NCBI RefSeq assembly: GCF_013409505.1
Contig: NZ_JACCBN010000001.1
Span: forward strand, 4,154,001 to 4,218,000
Direction of reading: 5' to 3'
Length of the DNA: 64,000 nt
From: Actinomycetospora corticicola
Lineage (GTDB): Bacteria; Actinomycetota; Actinomycetes; Mycobacteriales; Pseudonocardiaceae
The first letter of the stretch is position 1; each line of letters starts with the position of its first letter. Positions 61,251-64,000 of this stretch are shown in pieces. The position numbers were made by a program, and so were the translations under genes. The notes beneath the pieces were generated by a model, which saw nothing but the letters and a program-made list of their open reading frames with translations, ran no database searches and was not told the DNA's origin.

Positions 61251-61408
61251 GGTCGGTCCCCTGCTCGTCGACGAATGTCCACGGTAGGTGACCCAGGACA
61301 CACCCGGCAACGACCGTCCGGCGATCGCAGGCGTCGGGCGGAGCCGCTCCGGGCATTCCGATCGGGCTCGGGAAGGAATGGTCCTCCCCCGTGGAAAGTG
61401 CGGCAACA

Positions 61409-61567
61409 ATGGTCGGAATCCTCGTTCTCGTCCTGATCGTCTGGCTCGTGCTCGCCATTCTCGGATTCGTCATCAAGGGCTTGTTCTGGCTCGCGATCGT
61501 CGGGATCGTCCTGTTCGTGGCGACGGCGATCCTCGGCGGCGTGAAGCGGTCGTCGCTGCGCCGCTGA
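61409..61567 (+). CDS. Small two-helix hydrophobic membrane protein (52 aa)
   Basis: A short frame from ATG 61409 to TGA 61567 encodes 52 residues: MVGILVLVLIVWLVLAILGF, a short KGLFW turn, then VGIVLFVATAILGG and a basic tail KRSSLRR. It is almost wholly hydrophobic and fits a small inner-membrane protein. Related short proteins with the same VWLVLAxLGFVIKGLFWL pattern occur in actinobacteria. It lies upstream of the lactate dehydrogenase-type gene (71-bp gap) and could be co-transcribed. Function unknown. Confidence 0.65.
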   Translation: MVGILVLVLIVWLVLAILGFVIKGLFWLAIVGIVLFVATAILGGVKRSSLRR

Positions 61568-61637
61568 TCGCCGGCGCGCTTGCACCCCCGGCGGGGGCGT
61601 GTTGTGGTCGATCGATCCCGCGACGAAGGAGTCCCGC

Positions 61638-62858
61638 GTGCCCGTTCGACGCCAGCTCCCCCGCTACTCCGACCTGAGGCCGCTGGTGCGCGTCCGGCCG
61701 CCGCGCCTGGACCCGGTCCGACGCCGGCTGGAGTCCTCGTTCACCGTCGCCGACCTGCGGGAGGCGGCCCGGAAACGGGCCCCGCGGGCCGTCTTCGACT
61801 ACGTCGACGGGGCCGCCGAGCAGGAGATCGGGCTCCGGCGGGCCCGCGACGCCTTCTCGCGGGTCGAGTTCTCGCCGCGGGTGCTGCGCGACGTCGGGTC
61901 GATCGACACGTCGACGACGATCCTCGGCGAGTCCGCGTCGATGCCGGTGATCCTCGGACCGACCGGCTTCACGCGGATGGCCCACCACGAGGGTGAACGG
62001 GCCGTCGTGCGCGCGGCCGAGTCGGCCGGCGTGCCCTACGCGCTCTCCACGATGGGGACGACGTCGATCGAGGAGTTCCGCGACGAGGCCCCCCTGGCCC
62101 GCCACTGGTTCCAGCTCTATCTGTGGCGGGACCGGGACGCCTCCGGCGAGCTCGTCGAACGCGCCCGCAAGGCCGGGTTCGACACGCTCGTGCTCACCGT
62201 CGACACCCCGGTGCCGGGCGCCCGGCTGCGCGACAACCACAACGGGCTGACGATTCCGCCGTCCCTGACGACGCGGACGCTGCTCGACATGGCGCGGCAC
62301 CCCGCGTGGTGGGCGAACCTGCTCACCAGCGAGCCGCTCACGTTCGCCTCGCTGAGCTCCTGGAACGGCACGGTCGCCGACCTCGTCACGCACATGTTCG
62401 ACCCGACCGCCGTGGCCCGTGACGTCACCTGGCTGCGCGAGCAGTGGCCCGGACATCTCGTGGTCAAGGGCATCCAGCACGTCGACGACGCGAAGGCCGT
62501 GGTCGACCTCGGGGCCGACGGGATCGTCGTGTCCAACCACGGCGGCCGGCAGCTCGACCGGGCCCCGGTGCCGTTGGAGATCCTCCCCGACGTCGTCGCG
62601 GCCGTGGGCGACCGGACGAACGTCTTCCTCGACACCGGGGTGATGAGCGGCGCCGACGTCGTCGCCGCGAAGGCGTTCGGGGCGAAGGCCGTCGTCCTGG
62701 GGCGGGCCTACATGTACGGCCTGATGGCCGGCGGCGAGGCCGGGGTGACCCGGATGCTCGACATCGTCCGCGCCGAGATGACGCGGACGCTCGCGCTCAT
62801 GGGCGTGGAGCGGATGGACGACCTCGACCCGTCGCGGGTGCGTCTGCGACCCGTGTGA
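61638..62858 (+). CDS. lldD: FMN-dependent alpha-hydroxy acid dehydrogenase, LldD-type
   Basis: Encodes 406 aa from GTG 61638 with a gaaggag ribosome-binding site. It oxidises L-lactate or a related 2-hydroxy acid to the ketoacid, passing electrons from FMN to the respiratory chain. Family residues are evident: [12 protein letters not shown] near the N-terminus, MGPTGFTRM-like PTGFTRM loop, and the catalytic [12 protein letters not shown] (His and Arg) motif. [23 protein letters not shown] and [16 protein letters not shown] follow. It is close to mycobacterial LldD2. Its stop overlaps the small ATPase gene start by 4 bp. Confidence 0.9.
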   Translation: MPVRRQLPRYSDLRPLVRVRPPRLDPVRRRLESSFTVADLREAARKRAPRAVFDYVDGAAEQEIGLRRARDAFSRVEFSPRVLRDVGSIDTSTTILGESASMPVILGPTGFTRMAHHEGERAVVRAAESAGVPYALSTMGTTSIEEFRDEAPLARHWFQLYLWRDRDASGELVERARKAGFDTLVLTVDTPVPGARLRDNHNGLTIPPSLTTRTLLDMARHPAWWANLLTSEPLTFASLSSWNGTVADLVTHMFDPTAVARDVTWLREQWPGHLVVKGIQHVDDAKAVVDLGADGIVVSNHGGRQLDRAPVPLEILPDVVAAVGDRTNVFLDTGVMSGADVVAAKAFGAKAVVLGRAYMYGLMAGGEAGVTRMLDIVRAEMTRTLALMGVERMDDLDPSRVRLRPV

Positions 62859-63403
62859 ACGCCGAGGTCTGGGTCGTGGCCGGCGCGCCCGGCGCGGGGA
62901 AGTCGACCGTCGCCGCGCGCCTGGCCGACCGCCTCGACCCGCACCCGGCGCTGCTCGACAAGGACACGCTCTACGGCGGCTTCGTGGGGGCGACGCTCGC
63001 CGCGGCCGGTCGGTTCGACGGGGAACGCGAGGGCCCCTGGTACGACGAGCACGTCAAGGTCCACGAGTACGCCGGCATGACGGCGGCGGCGCGCGAGATC
63101 CGGGCGCACGGGTGCCCGGTGGTGCTCGTCGCCCCGTTCACGTCGCAGATCCGCGACCCGGACCGATGGTCGGCGTGGCTGGCCGAGCTCGGCGGCGACC
63201 CGGTCCGGCTGGTCTGGGTGCGGATCGACCCGGCGACGCTGCGGGAGCGCCTCGTCGCCCGGGGCCGTCCGCACGACGCGGGCAAGCTCGAGGCCTGGGC
63301 CGCCTTCATGGAGCGCATGTGCCCGGACGTCCCGCCACCGGTGCCGCACCTCGTCGTCGACACCTCGGGGGACGGCGAGCTCCCGCCGGCTCTAGGCAGA
63401 TGA
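62855..63403 (+). CDS. P-loop ATPase/kinase-like protein
   Basis: Encodes 182 aa from GTG 62855. Walker [16 protein letters not shown] is at about residues 10-24. Other segments are [20 protein letters not shown], a [19 protein letters not shown] region and [25 protein letters not shown], characteristic of the AAA_33/shikimate-kinase-like P-loop kinases. It may phosphorylate a small molecule. Being coupled to lldD suggests linked expression only. The TGA stop lies inside a 23-bp-stem hairpin. Confidence 0.8.
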   Translation: MNAEVWVVAGAPGAGKSTVAARLADRLDPHPALLDKDTLYGGFVGATLAAAGRFDGEREGPWYDEHVKVHEYAGMTAAAREIRAHGCPVVLVAPFTSQIRDPDRWSAWLAELGGDPVRLVWVRIDPATLRERLVARGRPHDAGKLEAWAAFMERMCPDVPPPVPHLVVDTSGDGELPPALGR

Positions 63404-63452
63404 TCATGCCGAGCGCGACGTCCCGGGGTGTCGCGCTCGACATGATCATCTG
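63397..63452 (+). terminator. 23-bp-stem hairpin after the lldD operon
   Basis: Arms 63397-63419 and 63430-63452 pair over 23 bp with one mismatch and a 10-nt loop. The stop codon of the P-loop gene (63401-63403) lies in the left arm. Confidence 0.85.
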
Positions 63453-63555
63453 ACTGGCGTCGGCCGACGCGTCATCCATCCGGCTCGCGGGCCCCTCACG
63501 AGCCCGACACGTGACGTCTCGGCGGCGTCGGCGACCGGGCCCTAGCCTGCGGCCC

Positions 63556-64000
63556 GTGGACACACGGCGGATCGGTGCCCTCCTGCGCGCGGCGCAGCCG
63601 CTCTACATCGTCGTCGAGCTGCTGGTCGCGGCTGTCGTCCCCGGGCCGTACTCGCTCGCCCGCGACACGATCTCCCAGCTCGGCGTCGTGGCCGTCTCGC
63701 CCGGGCACGCCGTCATGAACGGTGCGTTCGTGCTGTTCGGGACCACCCTGGCGCTCGGCGCGGCGCTGTCCGACCGGCGCCCCCGGTACGCCGGAGTCCT
63801 CTGGGTGATCGCCGGGTTCTCCTCGATCGCGACCGGGCTGGCACCGTTGGACTCCGCCCCGGTCGCCCACCTCGTGGTGTCCGCCCCGGTCTTCCTCACC
63901 CAACCCGTCGCGCTGCTGCTCACCGGTCTCGCGCTGCGCTCCCGCGTGGCCGCGGGGCTCGGGATCGTCAGCGTCGTCGCGAGCGTGCTCTTCCTGCTCG
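63556..64000 (+). CDS. DUF998 membrane protein (truncated by window end)
   Basis: An open frame runs from GTG 63556 to the end of the window, 148 codons so far. It has hydrophobic helices of DUF998 type: LLRAAQPLYIVVELLVAAVV, LARDTISQLGVVAVSPGHAVMNGAFVLFG, and YAGVLWVIAGFSSIATGLAPLDSAPVAH. DUF998 proteins are multi-pass membrane proteins of unknown function. A TAGCCT box lies 9 bp upstream of the GTG, consistent with a leaderless transcript. Only the N-terminal part is visible. Confidence 0.72.
   Translation, partial: MDTRRIGALLRAAQPLYIVVELLVAAVVPGPYSLARDTISQLGVVAVSPGHAVMNGAFVLFGTTLALGAALSDRRPRYAGVLWVIAGFSSIATGLAPLDSAPVAHLVVSAPVFLTQPVALLLTGLALRSRVAAGLGIVSVVASVLFLL

Overview
The window is high-GC actinobacterial DNA: dense coding, many GTG starts, ATGA/GTGA start-stop overlaps, and DUF5753/XRE, DUF3040, DUF1707, PspC, DUF2505 and ECF42-type genes. 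Gene content and a group-5-like soluble di-iron monooxygenase operon suggest Pseudonocardiaceae, probably Pseudonocardia-like; that placement is inference, since no rRNA or housekeeping marker lies in the window. No tRNA, rRNA or CRISPR array was seen.

Layout. 1-3.9 kb: small regulatory and hypothetical genes (XRE/DUF5753 regulator, ribbon-helix-helix protein, a small membrane protein behind a candidate promoter, a DUF2188/alanine-rich coiled-coil protein). 3.88-5.53 kb: an IS1182-like insertion sequence with 47-bp inverted ends. 5.5-9.5 kb: a secreted glycosidase-like protein with a tandem-repeat linker, an acyl-CoA synthetase and an Fpg/Nei glycosylase. 9.65-12.5 kb: a three-gene nucleobase operon (deaminase, 2-oxoglutarate/Fe(II) oxygenase, NCS1 permease). 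12.6-18 kb: acyl-CoA synthetase plus acyl-CoA dehydrogenase, MetY plus a CoA-binding protein. 18-27.5 kb: an acetyltransferase, an HrpA helicase, a YCII protein with an ECF42-type sigma factor, a stomatin-like protein and small stress or membrane proteins.

27.5-43.7 kb is the metabolic centrepiece. A minus-strand operon encodes a soluble di-iron alkane (propane-type) monooxygenase: large hydroxylase, reductase, small hydroxylase, coupling protein, a dedicated GroEL, a zinc alcohol dehydrogenase, an amidohydrolase and a DUF59 iron-sulfur-type protein. An IclR-like regulator lies directly upstream in the same direction. A paralogous IclR-like gene and a MimR/AcoR-type activator lie on the far side, beyond an Nramp transporter operon. 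Three copies of one 17-bp palindrome (TGTCYC-N5-GAGACA) sit upstream of the three regulator genes, which suggests a local regulatory circuit. The expected route is alkane to secondary alcohol to ketone.

43.7-51 kb: DinB polymerase; a DUF2505/NERD-like/SPL radical-SAM/MFS run; then a GIY-YIG-like gene enclosed by a pair of ~125-bp inverted repeats, the most unusual structure in the window; then a DksA/TraR protein and a lipid kinase. 51-64 kb: a qorB/HxlR pair, a GH88-like lipoprotein, a copper amine oxidase with its permease, a class V aminotransferase, an MFS transporter apparently starting with ATC, an LldD-type dehydrogenase with a small ATPase, and a truncated DUF998 membrane protein at the right edge. 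Long, nearly perfect hairpins with 14-23 bp stems recur at gene ends throughout, several of them containing the stop codon of the upstream gene.
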